A stretch of 64,000 nt of DNA, from the NCBI GenBank assembly GCA_963821885.1, contig CAWGFN010000004.1:278755-342754 (forward strand). Direction: 5' to 3'. Position 1 is the first letter of the stretch, and each line of letters begins with the position of its first letter. Positions 8,131-16,987 of the stretch are shown here, one piece after another. Under the pieces are notes generated by a model. It did no database searches. It saw only the letters and a list, made by a program, of their open reading frames with translations, and was not told where the DNA came from. The stretch is from Oleiagrimonas sp963821885. GTDB taxonomy: Bacteria; Pseudomonadota; Gammaproteobacteria; Xanthomonadales; Rhodanobacteraceae. The position numbers and the translations under genes were made by a program.

Positions 8131-9401
8131 GCATCACGCCCCAGACGGATGCCGCTGAACTGCCAGCGACTGGCCGGCCCGAAGAAATTGCGGTACGTGG
8201 CGCGGATGTGGTCGGCCGGGGTCACGCAGGACCCGCCGCGCAGGACCCACTGCCCGCACATGAACTTGCCGTTGTATTCGCCCAGCGTGCCGTCCAGCGG
8301 GCGGAACCCGGGGTAGCTGACGTACGGACTGGCGGTCCATTCCCAGACGTCGCCGAACATCTGCAGCGGCCCCGATCCCCCGGCTTCGCCGGCCGCGGCC
8401 GGCTGCAGCAGGCCGCGGTCGCGAAGGTTGCCGGTGGACGCATCGGCGTCCACGGCCATGGCTTCCCACTCGGCCTCGGTCGGCAATCGCGCGCCGGCCC
8501 AGCGCGCGTAGGCGTCGGCCTCGTAGTAGCTCACGTGCGCCACCGGCGCGTGCGGATCCAGCGCGCGCGTGCCGCCCAGGGTGAAGGCGCTGTCCAGGTC
8601 CTCCGACCAGTACATCGGGCGGCCCCATCCCTCGCGCTGCACGGTCTCCCAGCCATCGGACAACCACAGCGACGGCGTGCGGTAACCGCCGTCGCGGATG
8701 AATTCGATGTACTGCGCGTTGCTGACCGGGCGTTCGGCCAGCTGGTGCGGCTGAAGCCACTGGCGATGTCGCGGGCGTTCGTTGTCGTAGGCGAAACCGG
8801 ACGTCGGGGCGCCGATCTCGGTGATGCCCTCGCGCCCGGGCAGGAAGCGTGGCGCATGGGCCTTGCCGCGCGGCGGCTCGGGCAGATCGGGGTCGTAGGC
8901 CGGCAGCAGGGGGTTGCTGCCGAACAGGTGCTTGATGTCGGTCAGGAGCAGCTCCTGGTGCTGTTGTTCATGGTGCAGGCCGATCTGCGTGATCGCCTCG
9001 GCCTGCGCGTCCACGCCGGCATCCAGGCGCTCGAGCATGCGCGCGTCGACTTGTCTGCGATAGGCCACCACCTCCTCGAGGGTCGGCCGCGTCAGCAGGC
9101 CACGCCGGGGCCGCGCGTGCATCGGCCCGGCACCCTGGTAGTAGGAGTTGAACAGGTAGTGCCAGGCGCTGTTGCAGGGCACGTAGTCGCCGTCACGCTC
9201 GAGCACGAAGCGCTCGAAGAACCAGGTGGTGTGCGCCAGGTGCCATTTGGCCGGACTGGCGTCGGGCATGGACTGCGCCACGGCGTCCTCGGCGGACAAT
9301 CCGGCGCACAGCGACAGGCTGTCATCACGGACCCGCCGGAAGCGTGCCGTCAGCGGCTCGCCTCGCGTGTCCATGGGGGACGATTCCGGTTGCGCGTTCA
9401 T
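8127..9401 (-). CDS. egtB: Iron-dependent sulfoxide synthase EgtB
   Basis: Joins hercynine to a thiol (glutathione-pathway thiol or cysteine) with O2 to give the sulfoxide precursor of ergothioneine. Start MNAQPESSP at 9401 gives 424 residues. The N-terminal DinB-like domain carries the iron ligands: a His in WHLAHTTWFFE and two in HHEQQHQELLL (H-x3-H). The C-terminal FGE-sulfatase-like domain includes ARLPTEAEWEAMA and QWVLRGGSCVTP. It is first in the egtBD unit. The thiol donor subtype cannot be settled by eye. Confidence 0.94.
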   Translation of the reverse strand: MNAQPESSPMDTRGEPLTARFRRVRDDSLSLCAGLSAEDAVAQSMPDASPAKWHLAHTTWFFERFVLERDGDYVPCNSAWHYLFNSYYQGAGPMHARPRRGLLTRPTLEEVVAYRRQVDARMLERLDAGVDAQAEAITQIGLHHEQQHQELLLTDIKHLFGSNPLLPAYDPDLPEPPRGKAHAPRFLPGREGITEIGAPTSGFAYDNERPRHRQWLQPHQLAERPVSNAQYIEFIRDGGYRTPSLWLSDGWETVQREGWGRPMYWSEDLDSAFTLGGTRALDPHAPVAHVSYYEADAYARWAGARLPTEAEWEAMAVDADASTGNLRDRGLLQPAAAGEAGGSGPLQMFGDVWEWTASPYVSYPGFRPLDGTLGEYNGKFMCGQWVLRGGSCVTPADHIRATYRNFFGPASRWQFSGIRLGRDA

Positions 9402-9531
9402 CGGCCAGGCTCGTTGAGTGCATCCCCGGGATGCGCGTCCATCGACCGTACCAGAGGCCGGTGCCGGGTGACAAAGCCGCCCCTTCGGCCTTTCGGCCAG
9501 GCCCGTTGTCCCGAGCAACGAGCGGACATGA

Positions 9532-9555
9532 AAAACCCGGCCGGAGCCGGGTTTT
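9532..9555 (-). terminator. Intrinsic terminator of the His/Gly-rich protein gene
   Basis: Perfect inverted repeat AAAACCCGGC / GCCGGGTTTT with a 4-base loop (CGGA), 20 bases beyond the stop at 9576. On the minus strand it ends in TTTT. It separates this gene from egtB. Confidence 0.85.
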
Positions 9556-9575
9556 CGCGAATCGTCGAACAGACC

Positions 9576-10022
9576 TCAGTCACCGTCGCCCGGGTCGTCA
9601 TCGTGACCGAGGTAGCGGGTCTGGTAGGGATCGCTGGACACCTCGTCCACCGGCGGCGGGGCGTCACGGTAGATGACCCGGGTCCGCGAATACACCGGCG
9701 GCGCGCTGTAGTAGACCGCGCGCGGCTGCGTGGCATCGATCACCAGCTCGGTCAGCGCCCCGGCAACGATGGCGCCCGCGACCCAGCGACCCAAACCGTC
9801 GCGATGGTAGACGTAGTAACCGCCACGGTGGCGATGCCCCCAACCGCCGTGATAGCGCGCCACGTAGCCGGCGTGATACCTGCCGCCAGCATGGACGTAG
9901 CCATGCCCATAACCATGGCCGTATCCATGGCCATGACCATGTCCGGCAAACGCGGCTGGCGCGCACAGCAGGGCCGCCAGGGCGGTCGTCAGGGCAGCGG
10001 CATGGACGAGGGATCGATTCAT
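9576..10022 (-). CDS. Exported His/Gly/Tyr-rich protein
   Basis: A 148-residue protein. A signal peptide (MNRSLVHAAALTTALAALL, cut after AFA) leads into a run of about ten alternating Gly-His/Gly-Tyr pairs (residues 27-45) and a His/Arg/Tyr-rich stretch. A short hydrophobic helix (WVAGAIVAGALTELVI) and an acidic tail follow. GGAG stands 7 bases before the ATG at 10022. The His-rich part could bind metal ions in the periplasm or outer envelope; this is inference from composition only, with no recognised family. It has its own terminator. Confidence 0.65.
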   Translation of the reverse strand: MNRSLVHAAALTTALAALLCAPAAFAGHGHGHGYGHGYGHGYVHAGGRYHAGYVARYHGGWGHRHRGGYYVYHRDGLGRWVAGAIVAGALTELVIDATQPRAVYYSAPPVYSRTRVIYRDAPPPVDEVSSDPYQTRYLGHDDDPGDGD

Positions 10023-10220
10023 GGGGGATCTCCGTGGACGCTGCAAGCGTGTCGCCGGGCCGCTGAATACCGACTGAAGTGGCGCGACCGGGCAAGCCTC
10101 ACCGCCATGGCATGAAAAATCTTTTCATTCATGCACTTGCCATGATCCCAAGGGCGCATTTCCGGCCCCCACCGAAGGCGGTCGCACGACGGCAGGCATT
10201 TTCGGCAGGAGCGTGCCGTC

Positions 10221-12344
10221 TCAGCGTGGACGCAGCAGCCAGCAACCGTGGATGTCGGCGTGTCGCTCGAAATCGAACGGTACCGAGGCCGCGCTCCAGT
10301 CCTGGATCTCGAAGTGCGTCGAAAGCGCGTCGTGGTCGAGCTTGAAGCGCCTGAAATTGTTGGAAAACACCAGCACGCCGTCCGATTCCAGGCGGTCCGC
10401 GCAGGCCATGAGCAGGGCCACGTGATCGCGCTGCACGTCGAAATCGTCCTCGGTGCGCTTGGAGTTGGAGAAGGTCGGCGGGTCGACGTAGATCAGGCCG
10501 TAGCGCGTGCGGTCCTCGCGCAGCCAGGTCATGGCGTCGGCCTGCGCCAGGCGGTGGTCGCGTCCGCTGAAGCCGTTCAGCGCGAGGTTGCGCGAGGCCC
10601 AGTCCAGGTAGGTGGCGGACAGGTCCACGCTGATGGTCTCGCGCGCGCCGCCGGCGGCGGCGTAGACCGACGCCGTGGCGGTGTAGGCGAACAGGTTCAA
10701 AAAGCGCTTGCCGTGGGCCAGCTCGCGCAGCTTGGCGCGCACCAGGCGATGGTCGAGGAACAGGCCGGTATCCAGGTAATCGGTGAGGTTGACCAGGAAC
10801 CGCAGGCCGCCCTCGCCGACCTCGACCATCTCGCCGCGCGCGTCCATGCGGCCGTACTTCGAGCCGCCCTTGCCGCGCCGGCGCTGCTTGACCGCGATGC
10901 GCTCGGGCGGCACGCCGAAGACCTCCGCGGCGGCGCGCACCGCCTCGCGCACGCGGCCGGCGGCGACGTGCTCGGGCACGCTGGCCGGCGCGCGGTATTC
11001 CTGCAGGTGCAGCCAGTCCTCGTAGACATCGATGGCGAGGGCGTATTCGGGCAGGTCGCGGTCATAGGCGCGGTAGCAGGTGATGCCCTCGCGGGCCAGG
11101 CGCTTGCGCAGGTGCCGCAGGTTCTTGCCGATGCGGTTGGCCAGCATCCGCGCGCCGTCGGACAACGGCTTCGGCTGTGGCTTGGGCGCATCGGCCGCGC
11201 GCAGGTCGAAGATCACCAGCGCGGTCTCGAGGGTGCCGTTGTAGAGCGTGTAGCGCTTGTCCGCGCGCACGCCCAGGGCATGGCCCAGCTCGGCATCGCC
11301 GCACAGCACCGCGGCGTGCCATCCGGGATAGCGCTCGCGCATCGCCTCGCCCAGGGTGCGGTAAAGCCGTGGCAGCTCGGCACGCTCGCCGAGGCGCTCG
11401 CCGTAGGGGGGATTGGTCGCCAGCAGGCCGAATGCCGCGCTGGCTGGCGGCAGGTGCGCGACATCGTGCGTTTCCAGCTGCACGAAACCGGCCACGCCCG
11501 CGGTCTGGCAATTGCGCACGGCGACGCGCAGCACGCGCTCGTCGCGGTCGCTGCCGTAGAAGCACGGACGCAGGGCGCGCAGGCCGTCCTCGGCGCGCGA
11601 CAGCGCCTGGTCGTGAAGACGCTGCCACAGTCCGGCGTCGTGGCCACGCCAGCCCTGGAACCCGAAGTAGTCGCGATGCAGTCCCGGCGCGACGTCGGCG
11701 GCCATCCACGCCGCCTCGATCAGCAACGTGCCCGAACCGCACATGGGATCGACGAAGGCGCCGCCCTCGGCATAGATGCGCGGCCAGTCGGCGCGCAACA
11801 GCACCGCGGCGGCCAGGTTCTCCTTCAGCGGCGCCTCGCCCTGCCCGCTGCGCCAGCCGCGGCGGTGCAGCGGCGCGCCGGACAGGTCCAGCGACAGCTG
11901 CGCGCGGTCGCGCTTCAGGCGCAGGTTCACGCGCACGTCGGGGCGCTCGGTATCCACCGATGGACGCACGTCCAGGCGCTCGCGGAACTGGTCGACGATG
12001 GCGTCCTTGACCCGCTGCGCCGCGAAGCGGTTGTGCCGCACCTGGCTGCGCGAGACCACGGCATCCACGGCCAGGGTGCCGTCGGCTTCCAGGTGCTCGG
12101 TCCAGTCGACCGTCTGCACGCCGTCGTACAGCGCCTGCTCGTCGGCGGCGTCGAACTGCGCCAGCGGCCACAGCACGCGGCTGGCCAGGCGCGAATGCAG
12201 GCAGGCGCGATAGGCCAGTTCCAGGTCGCCCTCGACCTCGACGCCGGCCAGCGCCTCCTTGGCGGCGCTCGCGCCCAGCGCGAGCAACTCGTCGCGCAGC
12301 AGGTATTCCAGGCCACGCGGGCAACTGACAAAGAAGGTACTCAC
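10221..12344 (-). CDS. rlmL: 23S rRNA methyltransferase RlmKL (m2G2445 / m7G2069)
   Basis: A fused enzyme of 707 residues modifying G2445 (N2) and G2069 (N7) of 23S rRNA. A GTG start at 12344 gives the expected N-terminus STFFVSCPRGLEYLLRDEL. Order: THUMP RNA-binding domain (about 45-155), the RlmL methyltransferase with VDPMCGSGTLLIEAA and NPPYGERLG, then the RlmK methyltransferase with LNLFAYTATASVYAA and DPPTFSNSKR. The GTG overlaps the stop of the upstream hydrolase gene by 4 bases (GTGA), so translation is coupled. 198 bases without a gene follow before the His-rich protein gene. Confidence 0.95.
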   Translation of the reverse strand: MSTFFVSCPRGLEYLLRDELLALGASAAKEALAGVEVEGDLELAYRACLHSRLASRVLWPLAQFDAADEQALYDGVQTVDWTEHLEADGTLAVDAVVSRSQVRHNRFAAQRVKDAIVDQFRERLDVRPSVDTERPDVRVNLRLKRDRAQLSLDLSGAPLHRRGWRSGQGEAPLKENLAAAVLLRADWPRIYAEGGAFVDPMCGSGTLLIEAAWMAADVAPGLHRDYFGFQGWRGHDAGLWQRLHDQALSRAEDGLRALRPCFYGSDRDERVLRVAVRNCQTAGVAGFVQLETHDVAHLPPASAAFGLLATNPPYGERLGERAELPRLYRTLGEAMRERYPGWHAAVLCGDAELGHALGVRADKRYTLYNGTLETALVIFDLRAADAPKPQPKPLSDGARMLANRIGKNLRHLRKRLAREGITCYRAYDRDLPEYALAIDVYEDWLHLQEYRAPASVPEHVAAGRVREAVRAAAEVFGVPPERIAVKQRRRGKGGSKYGRMDARGEMVEVGEGGLRFLVNLTDYLDTGLFLDHRLVRAKLRELAHGKRFLNLFAYTATASVYAAAGGARETISVDLSATYLDWASRNLALNGFSGRDHRLAQADAMTWLREDRTRYGLIYVDPPTFSNSKRTEDDFDVQRDHVALLMACADRLESDGVLVFSNNFRRFKLDHDALSTHFEIQDWSAASVPFDFERHADIHGCWLLRPR

Positions 12345-12862
12345 GCGACGAGGTGCTCCAGGAACAGGCGAAACTGATGTTCGATCACCGCCACGTGGTC
12401 GGACAGTCGATGGCCGTCGGCCACCAGCAGCGCGGGCATGCCCACGCGCTCGGCGAAGGCCAGGGCGTCGGACGCCGGGCACACGTCGTCGGTGAATCCG
12501 TGCACCAGCATCGCCGGCACGTCACGCGCCATGTCGAACCGCGGCTCGGTCCCGGGAATGCCCACCGGAAGGGCCATCAGGAACAATCCGCGGCATGGCG
12601 CCTGCAGCGAGGCCAGCCCGGACACGAACGCGCCCATGCTCGAACCGACCAGGACCGGCGGCTCGGGGGCGGCGCGCATCCGCTCGACCAGGCGCGCCAC
12701 CCGCGGGGCCACCGAGGCCTCCTCGCCCAGCGCATCACAGTCGCGGTAGTCCGGCCGTTCGGTGGTGCAGCCCATGGACTCGGCGGCCTCGGCCAGCACG
12801 CCGACCTTGGTCGCCTGCGGTCCGCTGCCAGTGCCGTGCGAGAGAATGACGTGACCGCGCAT
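12341..12862 (-). CDS. Small alpha/beta hydrolase
   Basis: A 173-residue protein with the alpha/beta-hydrolase features of the KANL3/Tex30-like group: VILSHGTGSGP oxyanion loop at the start, nucleophile elbow VGSSMGAF (Ser near 94), acid in HGFTDDVCPA, and His in DGHRLSDHV. The substrate is unknown. It overlaps the rlmL start by 4 bases and is the first gene of this two-gene leftward unit; nothing in its sequence ties it to rRNA modification. It is divergent from the amidase gene, with 83 bases between. Confidence 0.8.
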   Translation of the reverse strand: MRGHVILSHGTGSGPQATKVGVLAEAAESMGCTTERPDYRDCDALGEEASVAPRVARLVERMRAAPEPPVLVGSSMGAFVSGLASLQAPCRGLFLMALPVGIPGTEPRFDMARDVPAMLVHGFTDDVCPASDALAFAERVGMPALLVADGHRLSDHVAVIEHQFRLFLEHLVA

Positions 12863-12945
12863 GACGGCTCCGTGGGCAGGAATGAGGCGCCATTGTAGCG
12901 GCGCGGCACCATGACGCGGGGCCGGGGCCGTGCGAAACTTCGCGC

Positions 12946-13527
12946 ATGCCCCTGCCCGTCCTGACCATCCACGACCAGCCGCTGCCCTACGTCGGCAAGC
13001 TCGAGCAGCGTCCGGCCAGCGCGGTCGACCTGGTGGTGATCCACTGCACCGAACTGCCGGACCTGGCCACCGCGCGCCGCTACGGCGAGAGGATCCTGTA
13101 CCCCTCGGGCACCGGCAACAGCGGGCATTTCTACATCGATCGCGACGGCCAGGTGTACCGCGACGTGCCCGGCACGCGGGTGGCCAACCACACGCGCGGC
13201 TACAACGAACGCGCCATCGGCATCGAGCTGGTCAACCGGGGACGCTACCCGGACTGGCTGGACAGCCGCCACCAGGCCATGACCGAGCCCTACACCGCCG
13301 CGCAGATCGCCAGCCTGCGCGCGCTGCTGGGCCGGCTGCGCCATGAGTACCCGAACCTGCGCTACATCGCCGGCCACGAGGACCTGGACACCGCGCGGGT
13401 GCCGGCCAGCGATGATCCTGCCGTGCAAGTGCATCGCAAGCGCGACCCCGGCCCGATGTTCCCCTGGACCGAGGTGATGGACGGCAGTGGTCTCGAACGC
13501 ATGCAGCCGGTGGCCGACCCACAGTAG
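12946..13527 (+). CDS. N-acetylmuramoyl-L-alanine amidase (Amidase_2/AmpD type)
   Basis: A 193-residue zinc amidase that cuts the lactyl-amide bond between MurNAc and the stem peptide. Zinc ligands: His in VVIHCTELP, His in AGHEDLD or the preceding helix, and Asp in KRDPGP. NSGHFYIDRDGQVY and ERAIGIELVNRGRY are typical family strands. No signal peptide is seen, so it probably acts in the cytoplasm on recycled anhydro-muropeptides, as AmpD does, although the sequence is not a close AmpD match. It is monocistronic. Confidence 0.85.
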   Translation: MPLPVLTIHDQPLPYVGKLEQRPASAVDLVVIHCTELPDLATARRYGERILYPSGTGNSGHFYIDRDGQVYRDVPGTRVANHTRGYNERAIGIELVNRGRYPDWLDSRHQAMTEPYTAAQIASLRALLGRLRHEYPNLRYIAGHEDLDTARVPASDDPAVQVHRKRDPGPMFPWTEVMDGSGLERMQPVADPQ

Positions 13528-13563
13528 CGTCCGACCTTCTCCGCCCCGTCAGTCGGTGGCGGC

Positions 13564-13569
13564 TATAAT
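13564..13569 (+). promoter_or_regulatory. -10 box of the tesB promoter
   Basis: A perfect TATAAT, 26 bases before the tesB start codon, in otherwise GC-rich sequence. No recognisable TTGACA lies at the proper distance upstream. Confidence 0.55.
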
Positions 13570-13595
13570 GCATGCCCTTTGCCGGAAGTATCCCC

Positions 13596-14468
13596 ATGAG
13601 CCAGGAACGCGTCGACGAGCTGGTCGAGCTGCTGCGCCTCGAACGCCTCGAGGACAACCTGTTCCGCGGCCAGAGCCGCGACATCGGCACCCGCTTCGTG
13701 TTCGGTGGCCAGGTGCTGGGCCAGGCCCTGTCCGCCGCCCAGCAGACCGTGGACCGCGAACGCCAGGCGCATTCGCTGCACGGCTACTTCCTGCGCGCCG
13801 GCGACGTCGAGGCGCCGATCGTGTACTCGGTCGAGCGCGCGCGCGACGGCCACAGCTTCTCCTCGCGGCGCATCGTGGCCATCCAGCACGGCAAGCCGAT
13901 CCTCAACTGCGCGGTGTCGTTCCAGATTCCCGAGGACGGCTTCGAGCACCAGACCTCGATGCCGGAGGTGCCGGCGCCCGAGGACATCGCGCCGCAGGAG
14001 CCGCTGCCGCCGGAGGAGTTCGCCAAGCTGCCGGTGAAGCTGCAGCGCTGGCTGGGCGGCGACCGACCGTTCGAATTCCGCCCGGTGTGGCCGCGCGACG
14101 AGGTGCATCCGGCCAAGCGCCCGCCCTATCAGCACATCTGGTTCCGCCTGACCGCGCCGACCCCGGACGCCACGCCCGAACAGCAGCTCGCCCTGCTGGC
14201 CTATGCCTCGGACTTCCATCTGATCGGCACCGCCACCCTGCCGCACGGCATCTCCTACATCAGCCACAACGTGCAGATGGCCAGTCTTGACCATGCGATG
14301 TGGTTCCACCGCCCGTTCCGGGTCGACGAGTGGCTGCTGTATTCCACCGACAGCCCCACCGCGCAGGGCGCGCGCGGCCTGGCCCGCGGCATGATCTTCC
14401 GGCGTGACGGCACCCTCGTGGCCTCCACCGCGCAGGAAGGCCTGATCCGCCTGCGTGACGACGACTGA
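13596..14468 (+). CDS. tesB: Acyl-CoA thioesterase II TesB
   Basis: Hydrolyses medium- and long-chain acyl-CoAs to free fatty acid and CoA. The protein has 290 residues and a double hot-dog fold. The N-terminal half contains FGGQVLGQALSAAQQTV and HSLHGYFLRAGD; the C-terminal half has YASDFHLIGTAT (catalytic Asp region) and LDHAMWFHRPFRVDEW. The start at 13596 (MSQERVDEL) is preceded by GGAAG. An in-frame ATG at 13572 overlaps the promoter and is less likely. A small membrane-anchored protein gene follows 25 bases downstream. Confidence 0.94.
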   Translation: MSQERVDELVELLRLERLEDNLFRGQSRDIGTRFVFGGQVLGQALSAAQQTVDRERQAHSLHGYFLRAGDVEAPIVYSVERARDGHSFSSRRIVAIQHGKPILNCAVSFQIPEDGFEHQTSMPEVPAPEDIAPQEPLPPEEFAKLPVKLQRWLGGDRPFEFRPVWPRDEVHPAKRPPYQHIWFRLTAPTPDATPEQQLALLAYASDFHLIGTATLPHGISYISHNVQMASLDHAMWFHRPFRVDEWLLYSTDSPTAQGARGLARGMIFRRDGTLVASTAQEGLIRLRDDD

Positions 14469-14493
14469 CGCCACTCCGGGTATCCTCACCGCC

Positions 14494-14895
14494 ATGCGCG
14501 AAATCTACGCCTCCCCCCGCCACGAGAATGTCGACCGCGTCGTCGCCCTGCTTGCCGAGCACGGCATCGAGACGCGCGTCAACAACCGCTCGGCCTACCA
14601 GCGGCCCAGCTACAACCGTTTCAGCTACAGCGCGCCGGGCGACGCCAACCGCTGGCCGCAGGTCGAGGTGCGCTTCGCCAAGGACATGCCGCAGGCGCGA
14701 GCGTTGTTGCGCGAGGCCGGACTGGAGCCCATGACGCGCCACGCCGAAGTACTGGCCGCTTCGCGAGCGGACAACGCCACTGCGCGCATGCAGGCCCGCC
14801 GCAAGGCCACCGTGCGCCGCGTGCGCATGATGATGTTCGCAGGCATCGGCGCGATCCTGGCGCTGATGGTGCTGCAGGCTGCCGGCCTGCTCTGA
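14494..14895 (+). CDS. DUF2007-like protein with a C-terminal membrane anchor
   Basis: A 133-residue protein starting MREIYASPRHENVDRVVALLAEHGIETRVNN. This beta-alpha pattern, in which a short regulatory fold reads 'residues move up the chain', is typical of DUF2007 (putative signal-transducing) proteins. WPQVEVRFAKDMPQARALL forms the second half. A single hydrophobic helix at residues 110-131 would anchor it in the inner membrane. Function unknown. It lies between tesB and bpt on the same strand. Confidence 0.7.
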   Translation: MREIYASPRHENVDRVVALLAEHGIETRVNNRSAYQRPSYNRFSYSAPGDANRWPQVEVRFAKDMPQARALLREAGLEPMTRHAEVLAASRADNATARMQARRKATVRRVRMMMFAGIGAILALMVLQAAGLL

Positions 14896-14966
14896 CGGGA
14901 CCCGCGCGCCCGATGCGCGATCATCGATCGGGGTAGACTGGCCGCGAGTCCCAACGGATCACCCTG

Positions 14967-15674
14967 ATGCGCTCGGATCGCGTGCGCCTGTTCCTGACCC
15001 TGCCCCACGCCTGCGGCTACTTCCCCGACCGCGCGGCGCAGAACCTCGTGCTCGACCCGGCCGCGCCCAACCTGGATCGCCTGTATGCCGGCGCGCTGGG
15101 CAAGGGCTTTCGTCGCGCGGGTGGGCACCTGTACCGCCCTCGCTGCGCGCGCTGCCAGGCTTGCGTGCCGTGCCGGCTGCCGGTGGATGCGTTCCGGCCC
15201 GACCGCGGCCAGCGCCGCTGCCAGAAGCGCAACGCGGACCTGGAGGTGGTGGAATCCCCGCCGGCCTGCACCGAGGAGCGCTTCGCCCTGTATCGCCGCT
15301 ACCTGGACCACCGCCACCACGGCGGCGGCATGGACAATCCCGCCCCCGAGGACTTCGAGCAGTTCCTGAGCGCGCCATGGAGCCCGACCCTGTTCCTGGA
15401 CATGCGCCTTGGCGGCCGCCTGCTCGGCGTGGCGGTGACCGATGTCTGCGTCAGCGGGCTGTCGGCGGTCTATACCTTCTTCGACCCCGACGCGGCCTCG
15501 CGCAGCCTGGGCACCTTCGGCATCCTCAGCCAGGTCGAGCTTGCGCGTCGCCGCGGCCTGGAACATGTCTATCTCGGCTACTGGATCGAGGGCCATCCGA
15601 AGATGGACTACAAGCGCCGCTTCGCCGGCCTTGAAGTTCTCGGCGAGCAGGGCTGGGCTCCGCTGGGCGCCTGA
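14967..15674 (+). CDS. bpt: Aspartate/glutamate leucyltransferase Bpt
   Basis: Transfers leucine from Leu-tRNA to N-terminal Asp or Glu, making the protein a target of the ClpS/ClpAP N-end-rule pathway. The 235-residue protein has the ATE N-terminal cysteine motif CARCQACVPCRLPV near residues 50-65, RLYRPRC-like context before it, and the C-terminal GNAT-like half with GYWIEGHPKMDYKRRF. Length is normal. It converges with purT (9 bases between the two stops). Confidence 0.93.
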   Translation: MRSDRVRLFLTLPHACGYFPDRAAQNLVLDPAAPNLDRLYAGALGKGFRRAGGHLYRPRCARCQACVPCRLPVDAFRPDRGQRRCQKRNADLEVVESPPACTEERFALYRRYLDHRHHGGGMDNPAPEDFEQFLSAPWSPTLFLDMRLGGRLLGVAVTDVCVSGLSAVYTFFDPDAASRSLGTFGILSQVELARRRGLEHVYLGYWIEGHPKMDYKRRFAGLEVLGEQGWAPLGA

Positions 15675-15683
15675 GCCCGGTCT

Positions 15684-16865
15684 CTAGAACCCGACCTTGA
15701 TGCAGGCCGCCGACGCGCGCGCCTTGCTGCGCGCCTGCTCGATGTCCTCGCCTCGCGCCAGCGTCACGGCCATGCGCCGTCGACCGGACACGGCCGGCTT
15801 GCCGAAGATGCGCGCGGCGGTGTCCGGTTCGGCCAGGGCGCGGTCCAGGCCGCGATAGACCGGCGCCTGGCCCTCGCCCTCCACCAGCACCGCGCACGAG
15901 GCCGAGGGCCCGAACTGGCGAATCGCGGGAATCGGCAGGCCCAGGATGGCGCGCGCGTGCAGGGCGAACTCGGACAGATCCTGCGAGATCAGCGTCACCA
16001 GGCCGGTGTCGTGCGGCCGCGGGCTGACCTCGGAGAAGATCACCGCATCGCCCTTGACGAAGCACTCCACGCCAAACACGCCATGGCCGCCCAGGGCCTC
16101 GGTGATGGCCCCGGCCAGGCGCTCGGCCTCGGCGCGCGCGGCCGCGCTCATCGGTTGCGGCTGCCACGATTCGCGGTAGTCGCCGTCGACCTGAACGTGG
16201 CCGACCGGATCGCAGAACGACGTGCCACCGACATGGCGCACGGTGAGCAGGGTGATTTCGTAGTCGAAGTCGACGAAACCCTCCACGATCACCCGGCCGG
16301 CACCGGCGCGTCCGCCCGACTGGGCGTACTCCCAGGCCGTGCCGATATCGGCGGCCGTGCGCACGATGCTCTGGCCCTTGCCGGAAGAGCTCATCACCGG
16401 CTTGACCACGCACGGCATGCCCAGCGCGCGCACCGCGTCCTCGTAGGCCTCGCGACTGTCGCAGAACCGGTACGGCGAGGTCGGCAGCCCCAGCTCCTCG
16501 GCCGCCAGGCGGCGGATGCCCTCGCGATCCATGGTCAGTCGCGCGGCGCGCGCGGTGGGAATAACCCGCAGGCCCTCGGCCTCCATGGCCTCCAGGGTCG
16601 GGGTGTGGATGGCTTCGATCTCGGGCACCACCAGGTCCGGCTTCTCCAGCTCGATCACGCGCCGCACGGCGGCGCCGTCCAGCATGTCGATGACATGGCT
16701 GCGGTGCGCGACCTGCATGGCCGGGGCATGGGCATAGCGATCGACCGCGATCACCTCGATGGCGAAGCGCTGCAACTCGATCGCCACTTCCTTGCCCAGC
16801 TCGCCCGAACCCAGCAACAGCACGCGCGTGGCGCCTGGACTCAACGGGGTGCCCCAAGTGTTCAT
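15684..16865 (-). CDS. purT: Formate-dependent GAR transformylase PurT
   Basis: Uses formate and ATP to formylate glycinamide ribonucleotide in purine synthesis, independently of folate. The 393-residue ATP-grasp protein starts MNTWGTPLSPGATRVLLLG. Key stretches are LLGSGELGKEVAIELQRF, CVVKPVMSSSGKGQS (ATP grasp), GVFGVECFVKGD and EVSPRPHDTGLVTL. The next in-frame ATG upstream (16928) would add an unlikely Arg-rich leader. It is divergent from the transglutaminase-like gene. Confidence 0.95.
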   Translation of the reverse strand: MNTWGTPLSPGATRVLLLGSGELGKEVAIELQRFAIEVIAVDRYAHAPAMQVAHRSHVIDMLDGAAVRRVIELEKPDLVVPEIEAIHTPTLEAMEAEGLRVIPTARAARLTMDREGIRRLAAEELGLPTSPYRFCDSREAYEDAVRALGMPCVVKPVMSSSGKGQSIVRTAADIGTAWEYAQSGGRAGAGRVIVEGFVDFDYEITLLTVRHVGGTSFCDPVGHVQVDGDYRESWQPQPMSAAARAEAERLAGAITEALGGHGVFGVECFVKGDAVIFSEVSPRPHDTGLVTLISQDLSEFALHARAILGLPIPAIRQFGPSASCAVLVEGEGQAPVYRGLDRALAEPDTAARIFGKPAVSGRRRMAVTLARGEDIEQARSKARASAACIKVGF

Positions 16866-16987
16866 CGACGTTTCCACCGGCCAAATCGGCATTCTAGCGC
16901 GACCGGCACGCGCGTCCGACCGGCACATTGACGCCCGTTTCGGGGTATGCGAAGACTGTAACCGTCCTGGATGTCGAACGAGGTCGC

